Source: an uncultured Collinsella sp. (lineage in GTDB: Bacteria; Actinomycetota; Coriobacteriia; Coriobacteriales; Coriobacteriaceae). Taken from it: a DNA stretch of 64,000 nucleotides. The stretch covers positions 19,528 to 83,527 of the forward strand of contig CAUCQW010000010.1 in the NCBI GenBank assembly GCA_958445065.1, given 5' to 3'. The translations under genes and the position numbers were made by a program. Shown one piece after another: positions 9,107 to 18,683 of this stretch (its first letter is position 1; every line of letters starts with the position of its first letter). The notes beneath the pieces are model-generated. The model saw only the letters and a program-made list of their open reading frames with translations. It was not told the origin of the DNA and ran no database searches.

Positions 9107-12104
9107 ATCGCTCGACCAGCACGCGATTGAGCCGCCCCTCCACCAAGCGCTCGTATAGACGCCGCGTCTCGGGCTCGGGCACGCCATTGACCTGCTCCCT
9201 TAGATGGTGCATATGCCCGCTGTACAGCTCGACGATATCGCGCCGCCGCCCCGCCGCACTGTAGACGCGCATGGCGCAGCGCACCATATCCTCACGCGCT
9301 GTTTCCTGCCGAAGCCCCGACTCCGCCAGCCAAATCGCCGACTGCAGATCGTTTTCTTCTAGAGCGGCATTTGCTCCCTTAATCATGCAATCGATGTACT
9401 TTGACTGCATAATGCGTCGCATACGCAAAAAGTAGGTGGGATTACAGCCATTGGGAACATACAGCGGTCCGGCATAAAGCTGCTCAATCTTAAGGCACAG
9501 CTCAACTAAATGGGGCCCGCGCGCACCCGTGCGATTTCCCAAAACCTCGCGGCTTATCTGGTCAAACAGCCGTACATCGGTCTTGACGTAGTCGCCGTTG
9601 AGTCCGATGCATTCATTTTGGATGAGCACACACGACTTGCCATCCGGCGTCGGTCCCAAAGCCGACCGCAAGCGCGATATCGTCGAGTACAGGTTGTTGC
9701 GGGCGCTATTGAACTCGGCATGGGGCCACAACTCCATGGCCAGCGTCTCACGATCGACGAGCGCATCCATGCCCAGCGCAAGCCGCTCGGCAAGCATCGC
9801 CGCCTTCTTGCGGCGCCACATTTTGTCCGTGATGGGAAACCCGTCGCGCTCGGCGCGAAACGCACCAAACATGCGAATCTCGATATGGTCGATGGTATCA
9901 ACGGCTTCAACCTCGCCGGCCTGGAACAGGCGCTCGCCCTCCCCTTCCAAATCGTCGCGCAGCGAGTACCGCGACAGCTCGCGCACGGGAAGCTTCTTGC
10001 GAATCCTGGTCGCCGGCTCGCCCAGACAATGCATGGCAAGGCGCGCAAAGAGCCGATACGATGGTTCCAGAATCCCCGCGCGATTCATGGACATCCAGGC
10101 TGCAAGATCGCTATCTCGCCCCGCGCAAGCCAAATGCAGCGCCACCATCCAGGCCTCCGCTCCACCAACCTGCGTCTGGCTTATATCGAGTAGCTCCGCT
10201 TCCTCGCGCACCGAAACCATCGAGGTGTTACGCAGATACGCCGCGCGCTCCAACAGCAATGCGTTATCGCGCATGTACGCAATCGACTCCTCGGCAAGTT
10301 TGAGCACTTGGACCGCACGGAACTTTGCATTAACCGGCCGTCCCTCTGCCAGCGACTGCCAGCCTTCTAGCAACAGGCCAAACAGCTGAATCTGGTTGTC
10401 GCGCATGCGCACGGCAAAACGATCGAGCTCGTTGAATGCCGCGTCGTCGGTTACCGGCAAGCCGGAAAGGAGCCGCCGTGCCGCCAACACCATGCGCACC
10501 CAGATAGCCATCGCCTTAAGCCCACGTACGTCGAGCGCCTCCCGCACCACCGTCATCTCGTCGTCGCGCTCGTCGGTTCCCGCAAACGACCCGTCAAAAA
10601 GCTCCACCAGCATGCTATCGGCCCGTATAACAATCCCCGCGATGTCGAGCTCACAGTCGTAGGCCTTGCTCGTTTTGAGCTGCTGTAGAACGCCGCCGTC
10701 ATCTCCCCGCTCGGTCAGGCAGCGCTTGACCTCGATATGCGCAGACAACATATCGAGTGCGGTATGGGATGTCTCGATTTCTGGCACGGCCAGGTTCGCA
10801 GGAAGCCCAAGCCCGTTGTCCCCATAGCAAACAGCCGTCAGTGTCCGGGCCACCCTCCATGAAACAGGGTCTATTTCACAGGCCGCCCGTTCGCCCCCGC
10901 GCTCGATAACAGATGCCATATAGCGAGCGAGCTTTGTATTGGACACGCTGACCGCCGCCAGATATACGCCAAGCGCCTCGGCAGGCGTTGGCTCTGGAGC
11001 CGGATCGTCGGCATCGATCGTACCCAGCGCTGCTCGGCAGATATCGGCCCCGTGCCCCGTCAGAGCCAGATCGACCCCATACTGCCCAGCAAGTTCAAGG
11101 ACCGCATCACGGTCCAAAAAGGCGTCCGCCAGGCCCATCGCCGCATCGCATCGGCCCGCCTTAAGCAAAATCCGGGCCGCCCTCGGAACAAGTTCGGGGC
11201 GAACCTCGGCCACCAACTTACGCAAGCGCAAGCGTCCGTTATCCTCCGTGCCCAGACACGTAAAACTCCGCTCGGCGGGGTCCAAGCCAAAGATCGGGTA
11301 GTCGCGTACGAAGTAGGACTGGTCGACCATCGATAGCCTCACCCCGCAAGCCTCGAGTTCTGCGATATTGCCCTCGCCCATCAAAATCATGAGACATGCC
11401 ACGCAAAACAGTGCATTATTGTCGAGCGAAGCCAGGTCGACAAGTGCCGCGCCATATACGTTGACAATCTCGTTTTCGAGCAGACCGGCTACGTCGCCTT
11501 GGCCATACAGACCCGTCTGCAATGCCGAAACGAGCTCGGGCACGCCCTGCGTGAGCTGATAAAAGTCGAGCGATGTGCTGATCGAAAACGCCGATGCCCA
11601 CGCCGAATACTCATAGGCATGCACCTTGAGCATCTGCGCATTGATCTTAACCGAATCGCCCAGCCCATGAATCAGCTGACGGTTTGAAGGACGGCAGGAG
11701 ATAAAGACCCCTACCCCCATGGCGCGCAGGCCGCGAATCCTGTCGATGAGGTCTTCGGTATCGTGCTGATCGAGGTTTGGCACATTATCAATCGCAATCA
11801 GGGAGTGCGGTTTGTCTTTGAGTTCTTCGGTAACCACCTCGAGCTGCATAAACACCTCGCGCCCAATGGCGCGATCGGCCTCGATAATCCGCACGGGGCC
11901 TCGCGTCGGGTCGCATTTAACCTCATGGGTGTACTGCAGCAGCACCGAGGTCTTCCCAAACCCGTCGGGCGCATAAAGAACCACGATGCCGGCCTTTCGG
12001 CCCTTGGCGAGAAGCTCATTCATCAAGCGTTCGCGTCGCACCATATAGCCACCGCCCAGCGGCATCAGCTCGAGGTCGTCCATACTGCCCAAATCGTTTA
12101 CCAT
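9105..12104 (-). CDS. Large STAND/AAA-type regulator with C-terminal OmpR-like wHTH and BTAD (SARP-like)
   Basis: This 999-residue protein starts with an ATPase module: Walker A in APDGFGKTSVL (about residues 44-55) and a Walker B-like SLIAIDNV. A long helical, TPR-like middle follows. From about residue 738 it has a SARP output half: a winged helix (IEIRMFGAF, then WRRKKAAMLAERLAL and LYSTISRLRSALG), then a bacterial transcriptional activator domain to the end. Such proteins are ATP-dependent transcription activators; the target is unknown and no obvious target operon adjoins. The start has AGGAG 6 bases upstream. A LuxR/MalT-type HTH is not seen at the C-terminus. Confidence 0.8.
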   Translation of the reverse strand: MVNDLGSMDDLELMPLGGGYMVRRERLMNELLAKGRKAGIVVLYAPDGFGKTSVLLQYTHEVKCDPTRGPVRIIEADRAIGREVFMQLEVVTEELKDKPHSLIAIDNVPNLDQHDTEDLIDRIRGLRAMGVGVFISCRPSNRQLIHGLGDSVKINAQMLKVHAYEYSAWASAFSISTSLDFYQLTQGVPELVSALQTGLYGQGDVAGLLENEIVNVYGAALVDLASLDNNALFCVACLMILMGEGNIAELEACGVRLSMVDQSYFVRDYPIFGLDPAERSFTCLGTEDNGRLRLRKLVAEVRPELVPRAARILLKAGRCDAAMGLADAFLDRDAVLELAGQYGVDLALTGHGADICRAALGTIDADDPAPEPTPAEALGVYLAAVSVSNTKLARYMASVIERGGERAACEIDPVSWRVARTLTAVCYGDNGLGLPANLAVPEIETSHTALDMLSAHIEVKRCLTERGDDGGVLQQLKTSKAYDCELDIAGIVIRADSMLVELFDGSFAGTDERDDEMTVVREALDVRGLKAMAIWVRMVLAARRLLSGLPVTDDAAFNELDRFAVRMRDNQIQLFGLLLEGWQSLAEGRPVNAKFRAVQVLKLAEESIAYMRDNALLLERAAYLRNTSMVSVREEAELLDISQTQVGGAEAWMVALHLACAGRDSDLAAWMSMNRAGILEPSYRLFARLAMHCLGEPATRIRKKLPVRELSRYSLRDDLEGEGERLFQAGEVEAVDTIDHIEIRMFGAFRAERDGFPITDKMWRRKKAAMLAERLALGMDALVDRETLAMELWPHAEFNSARNNLYSTISRLRSALGPTPDGKSCVLIQNECIGLNGDYVKTDVRLFDQISREVLGNRTGARGPHLVELCLKIEQLYAGPLYVPNGCNPTYFLRMRRIMQSKYIDCMIKGANAALEENDLQSAIWLAESGLRQETAREDMVRCAMRVYSAAGRRRDIVELYSGHMHHLREQVNGVPEPETRRLYERLVEGRLNRVLVER

Positions 12105-12494
12105 GCCCGCTCCTCAACTCGACCGTATGGACACTGTAACCGCAAGACCATACAAGCCGCGCTATGAATAGAGCGACCTTGTGTTCTAGGTTGTCTTTTG
12201 GTACGCAAGCGGCAAGTTTTTGTACAGCGAGGGCCGATTGTTATTAATCCCCCGACTAATCGGTCTTTAAGCAGGTAAATGGCTTGTCAGCTTGTCCCAT
12301 CTAAGCGGCAGTGTAACGCAAATGAACAAGGTTCAGCTATGTCATTCAACTCGCCTAGCACCCGCTACCGTCTACGACCTTTTAGTGGCATTTTTGCATA
12401 GAATCTGATATGGAATGAATCAAGCTGTTGGGCATCCGGCATTCGTCAAGCTTGCGGCAAGATTTTGGTCAAGTGGACAGAAAGGGATAGCAAA
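12105..12494. other. Intergenic region with no recognised gene
   Basis: About 390 bp between the regulator start and the nagB terminator. No long frame, tRNA or repeat was seen. It presumably contains the promoter of the large regulator, which reads leftwards; no confident -35/-10 assignment was made. Confidence 0.4.
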
Positions 12495-12519
12495 AAGGCC
12501 CCCGCAAAGCGGAGGCCTT
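12495..12519 (-). terminator. Terminator of nagB
   Basis: On the - strand AAGGCCTCCGC pairs with GCGGGGGCCTT around a TTT loop, with a T5 run following. It lies 33 bases beyond the nagB stop. Confidence 0.9.
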
Positions 12520-12551
12520 AGGCAAGGCTATGTCGAGCTGCAGGATTCGCG

Positions 12552-13280
12552 CTACTCGCAGAGCGAAAGGGCGGCCTCGTCGGCAACGACAACGCAGTTG
12601 GTGTGCAGCTGCAGGATCGAAGCCGGGCACTCGGGCGTAACCGGGCCATAGCACATGTCATGCACGGCCTGAGCCTTGGCCTCGCCGTTGGCGACGACCA
12701 GGATCATGCGGGCATACATGATAGTCTGGGTACCCATGGTGTAGGCCTGACGAGGAACATCGTCGATGCTGTCGAACAGACGGCTGTTGGCCTGAATGGT
12801 GCTCTCGGTGAGGTCGACGCAGTGCGTGCCCTTGGAGAAGTGGTCATCGGGCTCATTGAAGCCGATATGACCGTTGTTGCCAATGCCGAGCAGCTGCAGA
12901 TCGGGATAACCGGCGGCAGCGACGACCTTGTCGTACTCAGAGCAGGCAGCGGCGGCGTCGGGATTGGAACCGTCGGGCACATGCGTGTTGTTCAGGTCGA
13001 TGTTGATGTGATCGAAGAAGTTCTCACGCATAAAGTAGTGATAGCTCTGGGGGTCGTCGTGCGAAAGGCCGCGATACTCGTCCAGGTTGTAGGTGCTGAC
13101 CTCGGCAAAGTCGACGTCGCCCTTCTCGTACCAAGCAGCGAGCTGCTTGTAGGCACCGATCGGGGTGGAGCCGGTGGCAAGGCCCAGCACACAGTCGGGC
13201 TTGAGGATAACCTGAGCCGAGATAATATTGGCGGCCTTGCGGCTCATATCCTCGTAGTCTTTAGCTTTAATGATCTTCAT
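12552..13280 (-). CDS. nagB: Glucosamine-6-phosphate deaminase
   Basis: This 242-residue enzyme converts glucosamine-6-phosphate to fructose-6-phosphate and ammonia. Visible signatures are LATGSTP (phosphate loop, about residue 34), NLDEYRGL and GIGNNGHIGFNEP with the catalytic Asp/His region. The frame is open further upstream, but the start at 13280 (MKIIKAKDYEDM) fits the family N-terminus and has AAGGA before it. Together with glmM and an EIIA domain nearby, the region is weighted towards amino-sugar metabolism. Confidence 0.93.
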   Translation of the reverse strand: MKIIKAKDYEDMSRKAANIISAQVILKPDCVLGLATGSTPIGAYKQLAAWYEKGDVDFAEVSTYNLDEYRGLSHDDPQSYHYFMRENFFDHINIDLNNTHVPDGSNPDAAAACSEYDKVVAAAGYPDLQLLGIGNNGHIGFNEPDDHFSKGTHCVDLTESTIQANSRLFDSIDDVPRQAYTMGTQTIMYARMILVVANGEAKAQAVHDMCYGPVTPECPASILQLHTNCVVVADEAALSLCE

Positions 13281-13441
13281 TACGCGTCCTTTCTCGTACA
13301 AGAGAGGCAAGGCTCCCCTTACAAGCACTTGCCCGCGGCCCGCGTCGGCCGCAACCAACGTGTGCGGCCACCAGGGCGAGGTCGCGTAATGTATATGTCT
13401 CGTGTCTAGCCGCGTCGAGGCCCCTGCCCGTCCACGGTGAC

Positions 13442-13512
13442 CCGAAGCCTTTTAGCTTCGGACAAATCCCATCTTGCCACGGAGGGCGCCCTCTTTCAAG
13501 GGCGCCCTCCGT
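13442..13512 (-). terminator. Hairpins between the EIIA gene and nagB
   Basis: A strong hairpin, ACGGAGGGCGCCCT with AGGGCGCCCTCCGT (13479-13512), lies 40 bases after the EIIA stop and is probably its terminator, although no T-run follows. A second small hairpin, CCGAAGC/GCTTCGG (13442-13461), lies in the nagB leader and may be regulatory. Confidence 0.55.
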
Positions 13513-13552
13513 AAACGTGTTTGAATTGTAGGCTAATGGCCATGTGCACTTG

Positions 13553-14050
13553 CTAGCGCTCGCGAGCAACGATGAGCTGGTCCATCTCTTCGACATGCAC
13601 GCCAACGGAGCCCTTGATGCTCGAGAACTCAACGGAGTTACACACCAAGATGGGAACCGTCACATCGTAGCCCTCGGCAGCAATTGCCTCGCGATCAAAC
13701 TCAATGAGTACATCGCCCTTATGGACGATGTCACCCACTTGCGCATGTACGGTAAAGTGCTTGCCCTCGAGCTGAACAGTGTCCAAACCAACGTGGATGA
13801 GCACGTCCAGGCCATCGACCGTGTTAAGCGCAACGGCGTGCCCCGTGGGAAAAATGGCCTCGACCTTGGCATCAGCCGGTGCAATCACACGCGTTCCGGT
13901 GGGCTGAATCGCCACGCCCTGGCCCAAAAGGCCGGTGGCAAACGTCTGGTCGTTTACCTCGGAGAGCGGAATGACGTCGCCCGAGATGGGAGCATCCAGC
14001 GTAAGGACTCGACCACGCATACCAAAAGACCTTAGGACTTTAGTGAACAT
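13553..14050 (-). CDS. PTS EIIA component, glucose (Crr-like) type
   Basis: A 165-residue single-domain EIIA of the glucose superfamily. Both active-site histidine neighbourhoods are visible: TGHAVAL, and IHVGLDTVQLEG, where the second His is the phospho-acceptor. The family hallmark KGDVLIEFD follows. It relays phosphate from HPr to a separate EIIBC. Start 14050 (MFTKVLRSFG) is preferred over the longer frame because a purine-rich site precedes it. No EIIB or EIIC is adjacent, so it may serve several transporters. Confidence 0.85.
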   Translation of the reverse strand: MFTKVLRSFGMRGRVLTLDAPISGDVIPLSEVNDQTFATGLLGQGVAIQPTGTRVIAPADAKVEAIFPTGHAVALNTVDGLDVLIHVGLDTVQLEGKHFTVHAQVGDIVHKGDVLIEFDREAIAAEGYDVTVPILVCNSVEFSSIKGSVGVHVEEMDQLIVARER

Positions 14051-14121
14051 GCTCCCCCTCGGACACACCAATCAATCAAAATAGTTTTACTAGTTTACCA
14101 CTTGGCACCGGTTTTTGACCA

Positions 14122-15459
14122 TTAGGGAAGTTCGCGCTTGACAACCTCGACGATGTCGTCGACGACGCGCTGGGTCAGCTCGTGCGTCTCCGCCTCGGCC
14201 ATAACGCGAACCAGCGGCTCGGTACCGCTCGGGCGCACCAAGATGCGGCCGCGACCGTTGAGCTCCTTCTCGGCGGCAGCGACGGCGTCCCAAATGGGCT
14301 GGCAATCGTCCAGGCCGGCCTTGTTGTCGGAATGCACGTTGACGAGTACCTGCGGGTACTTCTTCATGATGCCGGCAAGGTCGGTGAGGGTGCGGCCGGT
14401 GCGCTTGAGCACGGCCAGCAGCTGCAGAGCCGTCACCAAGCCGTCACCGGTGGTGTTGTGCTCCAGGAAGATGATATGGCCGGACTGTTCGCCGCCGATG
14501 ACGGCGCCGTCCGCGAGCATGCGCTCCAGAACGTAGCGGTCGCCCACAGCAGTCTGGACCATCTCAAAGCCCTGCTCCTTCATAGCGATGGAGAAGCCAA
14601 GGTTGCACATGACGGTCGAGACAATCTCGGAGTTGGCGAGCTTGCCGCGAGCGGCGAGGTCAGAACCGCAGATAGCCAGGATGTAGTCACCGTCGATCTC
14701 ATTGCCCTCGCTGTCCACGAACAGTACGCGGTCGGCGTCGCCGTCGTGGGCCAGACCGATGTCAGCATGGGTGCGCAGCACGAGCTCGCGCAGGGGCTCG
14801 AGGTGCGTAGAGCCGCACTCAACGTTAATGTCGGTGCCGCAGTAATCGGTGTTGATGGCATGAACCGTGGCGCCTAGGCGCTGCAGCGCGGCGGGCGTGG
14901 TCTGGCAGGAAGCACCGTGGCCGCAGTCGACGGCAATAACCAGGCCATCGAGCTTAAGGCCGTCGAGCGTGCTGATGGCATGATCGACATAGGCCTTGCG
15001 GGCATCTTTCATCTTGATGATGTGGCCCACGCCGGCACCGGTCGGCAGCGTGTCGGCAGCCATGGCTTCCTCGGACATGACCCAGGCGCTGATCTCTTCC
15101 TCGACAGCATCGGGAAGCTTCATGCCCTTGCGGCTAAAGAACTTGATGCCGTTGAACTCCGGCGGATTATGCGAAGCAGAGATGACGATGCCGCCGTCGA
15201 GCTCGTTTTGAACGGTGAGCAGCGCCACGGCAGGCGTGGGGATGACGCCGCAGCAGTGCGGACGGCCGCCCTCGGCCATGATGCCGGCAGTCAGAGCGCT
15301 CTCGAGCATGGTGCCCGAAAGACGCGTGTCGCGGCCGATGCAGATGTCCGGACCAAGAAACTTGGTCGCCGCGCGACCCAGGCGAAACGCGAGGTCGCAC
15401 GAGAGGTCGGCGTTGGCGACGCCACGGACGCCGTCGGTACCGAAGATGTTCTGGGGCAT
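14122..15459 (-). CDS. glmM: Phosphoglucosamine mutase
   Basis: This 445-residue alpha-D-phosphohexomutase interconverts glucosamine-6-phosphate and glucosamine-1-phosphate for UDP-GlcNAc and peptidoglycan synthesis. The catalytic phosphoserine loop ISASHNPPEFNGIK, metal-binding DGDADR and the phosphate-binding RPSGTEPLVRVM near the C-terminus are all present, in standard order. The N-terminal NIFGTDGVRGVAN is the GlmM signature. It lies downstream of the rplM-rpsI operon but is separated from it by a terminator. Confidence 0.95.
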   Translation of the reverse strand: MPQNIFGTDGVRGVANADLSCDLAFRLGRAATKFLGPDICIGRDTRLSGTMLESALTAGIMAEGGRPHCCGVIPTPAVALLTVQNELDGGIVISASHNPPEFNGIKFFSRKGMKLPDAVEEEISAWVMSEEAMAADTLPTGAGVGHIIKMKDARKAYVDHAISTLDGLKLDGLVIAVDCGHGASCQTTPAALQRLGATVHAINTDYCGTDINVECGSTHLEPLRELVLRTHADIGLAHDGDADRVLFVDSEGNEIDGDYILAICGSDLAARGKLANSEIVSTVMCNLGFSIAMKEQGFEMVQTAVGDRYVLERMLADGAVIGGEQSGHIIFLEHNTTGDGLVTALQLLAVLKRTGRTLTDLAGIMKKYPQVLVNVHSDNKAGLDDCQPIWDAVAAAEKELNGRGRILVRPSGTEPLVRVMAEAETHELTQRVVDDIVEVVKRELP

Positions 15460-15516
15460 AGGATCGCTCCTTCCCTAGCAGGCGATATGCAACCGCCCAC
15501 CCTAGTCGAAAAAGAA

Positions 15517-15552
15517 AAGCGGGACCCGCCGAGGAATCGGCAGGCCCCGCTT
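15517..15552 (-). terminator. Terminator of rplM-rpsI
   Basis: On the - strand AAGCGGGGCCTGCCGA pairs with TCGGCGGGTCCCGCTT, followed by TTCTTTTT. Confidence 0.9.
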
Positions 15553-15582
15553 GTACATTGTATCTCGAAAGGAGATAAAACC

Positions 15583-15978
<396 letters not shown>

Positions 15979-15980
15979 CT

Positions 15981-16424
15981 TTAAGCCTCCAGCTCAATCT
16001 TCGTGGGGTTCTGGGCAGCATGCGGATGCTCGGCACCAGCGTAGACCTTAAGCTTGGTCATCTGGGCACGGCCGAGGGTGGTCTTGGGCAGCATACCGCG
16101 AACGGCGCGCTCGATGACCTTCTCCGGGTGCTTCTCCATAGCCTGGCGGAAGCTCTCAGCCTTGAGGCCGCCGTTGTAGCCGCTGTGGCGATAATAGGTC
16201 TTCGTGTCGGCCTTGTTACCGGTAAGCTGGACCTTATCGGCGTTGATGACGACAACGAAGTCGCCGCAGTCGCTGTTGGGCGTGAACTGGGGCTTGTTCT
16301 TACCGCGCAGGATCATTGCGATCTGGGTGGCAAGACGGCCCAGGACAGCACCATCGGCGTCGACGAGAACCCAGTTGCGCTGGACCTCGCCCTGCTTGGC
16401 GTAGTGAGTCGATTTCGAAATCAC
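15981..16424 (-). CDS. rplM: 50S ribosomal protein L13
   Basis: 147 residues with L13 signatures: [28 protein letters not shown] and the [11 protein letters not shown] segment. It is the first gene of the L13-S9 operon; the roughly 190-bp upstream region presumably carries the operon promoter. A ribosomal-protein leader structure was not resolved by eye. Confidence 0.97.
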   Translation of the reverse strand: MISKSTHYAKQGEVQRNWVLVDADGAVLGRLATQIAMILRGKNKPQFTPNSDCGDFVVVINADKVQLTGNKADTKTYYRHSGYNGGLKAESFRQAMEKHPEKVIERAVRGMLPKTTLGRAQMTKLKVYAGAEHPHAAQNPTKIELEA

Positions 16425-16616
16425 TTAGACTCCTCCATGTACAGTACGTGTTGTTACAGAGATTCACGGGGCTCTGCAAGTAACCCGTCCATATTACCCC
16501 GCTCGTCGCCCGAGTCAACAGGTATTTTGGCTCCGACCAGAGTTTCTGCACATGTCATCCACGAGCCGTGATTTTCCAGCTCTTTAGCTGTTTTCATTTT
16601 TGAGGGTTCGCCGTCT

Positions 16617-17495
16617 CTAGCGCTCAACGAACTCTTGGATTTCCGCGAGCAGGCGCTTTGCCTCCTGGCGGCCCTGAATATACAGGTCCAAAAGCTTTGC
16701 CGAATCGTGCTCGACATGACCGACCTCGACCGGCTTTTGCGGAGCGACGACCAACGCACGGCCCTCGCGCTCATACTTCCACAGGTGCATGCGCTGGATG
16801 TTGTAACGGTCATGGCGCGTCTCGATAGCCTCGAGCAGATAGGGGTAGTCGGCATAACGCGCACGCGCGGCCGGCAAAAACTCGTAGGGCTTTTTCTCAT
16901 ACGAACGGTCCTGCGTGACGATGACGACCGCACGGTCGAAGCCCGCCTCCTCGAGCACATGCTCGATGGGGACCGAATCGGCAACGCCACCGTCGACGTA
17001 TTTGTGCCCGTCGATCTCGACCGGAGGCGTCACCAGCGGCAACGAAGTCGAGGCGCGCACGGCGTCGAGATCGAGCACAGCGCTTTTGACCGGCAGGTAC
17101 GCGGCGGTTCCAAACAGCATGTCCGTTGCAACGGCGTACATCTCGATGGGGCTGGCGTCGAACGTCTCGTTGTCAAAGGGATCCAGGCGGTCCTGGACAT
17201 CGTTGAAGATAAAGTCGTAACCCACAATAGAGCCCGTGGACGCAAACGACGCGGCGCCCATGAAGCGGTTGTCGTTGCAGAAAGCCAGGTTGATGCGGTT
17301 GGCACGGCCGATCTGGTGCGACTTGTAGTTCACGCCGTTGAGCGCACCGGCCGAGACGCCGTACACCGCCGGAATTTCGACACCGGCCTCCATGAGAACG
17401 TCGAGCACGCCGGCGGTAAACTGCCCACGAAAACTGCCACCCTCCAAGACGAGCGCGACCTTGCCGGCGTTCTTTGCCTTATCTTCTGCAGTCAT
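16617..17495 (-). CDS. Patatin-like phospholipase (YjjU/RssA type)
   Basis: This 292-residue patatin-fold hydrolase has the glycine-rich oxyanion motif LEGGSFRGQF, the nucleophile elbow GVSAG (about residues 47-51) and the catalytic Asp in VDGGVADS. The Ser-Asp dyad is therefore intact, and acyl-ester (lipid) hydrolysis is expected. There is no signal peptide, so it is probably cytoplasmic. AGGAGG lies 6 bases before the start. It is a single-gene unit with the 62-bp repeat array immediately upstream. Confidence 0.88.
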   Translation of the reverse strand: MTAEDKAKNAGKVALVLEGGSFRGQFTAGVLDVLMEAGVEIPAVYGVSAGALNGVNYKSHQIGRANRINLAFCNDNRFMGAASFASTGSIVGYDFIFNDVQDRLDPFDNETFDASPIEMYAVATDMLFGTAAYLPVKSAVLDLDAVRASTSLPLVTPPVEIDGHKYVDGGVADSVPIEHVLEEAGFDRAVVIVTQDRSYEKKPYEFLPAARARYADYPYLLEAIETRHDRYNIQRMHLWKYEREGRALVVAPQKPVEVGHVEHDSAKLLDLYIQGRQEAKRLLAEIQEFVER

Positions 17496-17582
17496 ATTGA
17501 CCTCCTGCGATTGCGTTTTGGCCTTCTTCTACCCAGTTTTGGGATGGAGGGCGCGCAGGTTTTTCGAGGCGGCAGGTGAAGC

Positions 17583-17830
17583 GGAAAGCGCGTCCCAGTT
17601 TGAGGCGGGATTCCGGGATGCGCTTTCCGCTTGGACCGTCATTGGGAAAGCGCGACCCGTTCTGAGCGCGGATTCCAGGATGAACTATCCGCTTGAGGCG
17701 TCTTCCGGAAAATGAATCCCATTCCGAACGTCGATTCCGGGATGCAGTTTCCGCTTGAAACGTCATCCGGAAACCGCATCCCAGTCTGAGCCGGAATTCT
17801 GGGATGGATTTTCCGCCTGGGGCGACGTTG
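17583..17830. repeat. Four-copy 62-bp tandem repeat with internal dyad
   Basis: Degenerate units begin at 17583, 17645, 17707 and 17769, exactly 62 bp apart. Each has an arm like GGAAAGCGCGTCCC and, about 20 bp on, its near-complement GGGATGCGCTTTCC. Each unit can therefore fold into a hairpin, followed by a linker resembling GCTTGAAACGTCATCC. No coding potential is conserved. It lies upstream of the patatin gene. Confidence 0.85.
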
Positions 17831-17891
17831 ATGCGGGGCATGGCAGGCTGCAGTCCGATCGGCATCGCATCTGCATAGGGTTGAAGCTTTG

Positions 17892-18023
17892 CGCGGAGAA
17901 TCCGCGTATTTGCTTCGCAAATACGCACCGGCTTCGGCCGCCTGCCGGCGTCCTCGCCCGCTCGCTACAAACGCTTCGCGTTTGCTTAACGCTCGCGCCC
18001 TGCATAGAGTTCGATTCTCCGCG
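17892..18023. repeat. Composite inverted-repeat segment containing a tmRNA T-arm-like sequence
   Basis: The segment is bounded by CGCGGAGAATC (17892-17902) and its complement GATTCTCCGCG (18013-18023). Inside are two perfect hairpins with TTC loops: GCGTATTTGC/GCAAATACGC (17904-17926) and CAAACGC/GCGTTTG (17968-17984). GAGTTCGATTCTCCGCG (18007-18023) is identical to the T-arm region of the adjacent ssrA but in inverted orientation. Confidence 0.6.
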
Positions 18024-18042
18024 GTATCTACAAGTAATAAAA

Positions 18043-18072
18043 AGGCAGGTAGAGACACTTCTCTACCTGCCT
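18043..18072 (-). terminator. Terminator of ssrA
   Basis: On the - strand AGGCAGGTAGAGA pairs with TCTCTACCTGCCT around a 4-base loop, followed by TTTTTAT. Confidence 0.92.
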
Positions 18073-18080
18073 GTTACATA

Positions 18081-18444
18081 TGGTGGAGGCGCGGAGAATC
18101 GAACTCCGGTCCACGAAAGCCCCCTGATTGGCATCTCCAAGCTCAGTCGCTGGTTTAGTCTCGGACGCTTTGCGCGCAGCGACACGCTCGCGGCGTCCTA
18201 ACCGGTTCGGTCTTAGCCCGCGCCATACCGATTACGTGCGCAGGAGCATTCCCCTAAAATGACGTCGCGCCGGTGTCGGGGAAATCACCGGGTTGACGCG
18301 CCGCTATAAATTAAGCAGCGAGAGCCATAGGCTCAAAAGAAGAGTTGTTGTCAATTCAATTTGACGGTACCCCTGTTTAACGAGGCGAGGAGACCTCGGC
18401 TTGCTTCCTCTCTCAGAGCTATCGTGTCGAAACCAGTCGCCCCC
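18081..18444 (-). ncRNA. ssrA: Transfer-messenger RNA (tmRNA)
   Basis: Both tRNA-like ends are visible. The 5' end reads GGGGGCGACTGGTTTCGACA. The 3' end reads GGAGTTCGATTCTCC then CGCCTCCACCA. GGGGGCG pairs with CGCCTCC in the acceptor stem (one G-U) and CCA is encoded. The mRNA-like part ends in codons for ...FEPMALAA followed by TAA (the stop is near 18308), so trapped ribosomes add a C-terminal ALAA degradation tag. The tag start is uncertain; GAC-AAC-AAC-TCT would give DNNSSFEPMALAA. Length is 364 nt, normal for a one-piece tmRNA. Confidence 0.95.
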
Positions 18445-18683
18445 GAATGTTGGGAAAGTCTGGATGGTATCGGGCCTGCAAACACCCGATAACCGTCGAC
18501 TTTTCAAGGAACATACGGGGCGAGCCCCGCTTGTGGAGTGTTATCTTACCACGTTCTGAAAGCGGACAGCTGTTCTATGCACGAGCTGTGAAGACCCCAA
18601 TGTGCGCCGCACTTCGCACTTTTGTTACCGATCGCGTCACGTATATTTTCGCCAAGCAAAATTGACCCGTCGAAAGGACCGTT

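Noticed and set aside
13280..13442. Riboswitch in the nagB leader
   Set aside because: Small hairpins are present but no recognised aptamer core (such as glmS) could be identified.
17583..17830. CRISPR array
   Set aside because: The whole 62-bp unit repeats; there are no unique spacers between conserved repeats and no cas genes nearby.
17892..18023. Second tRNA or tmRNA gene
   Set aside because: GTTCGATTCTCC resembles a T-arm, but no acceptor stem, anticodon arm or CCA end can be formed.
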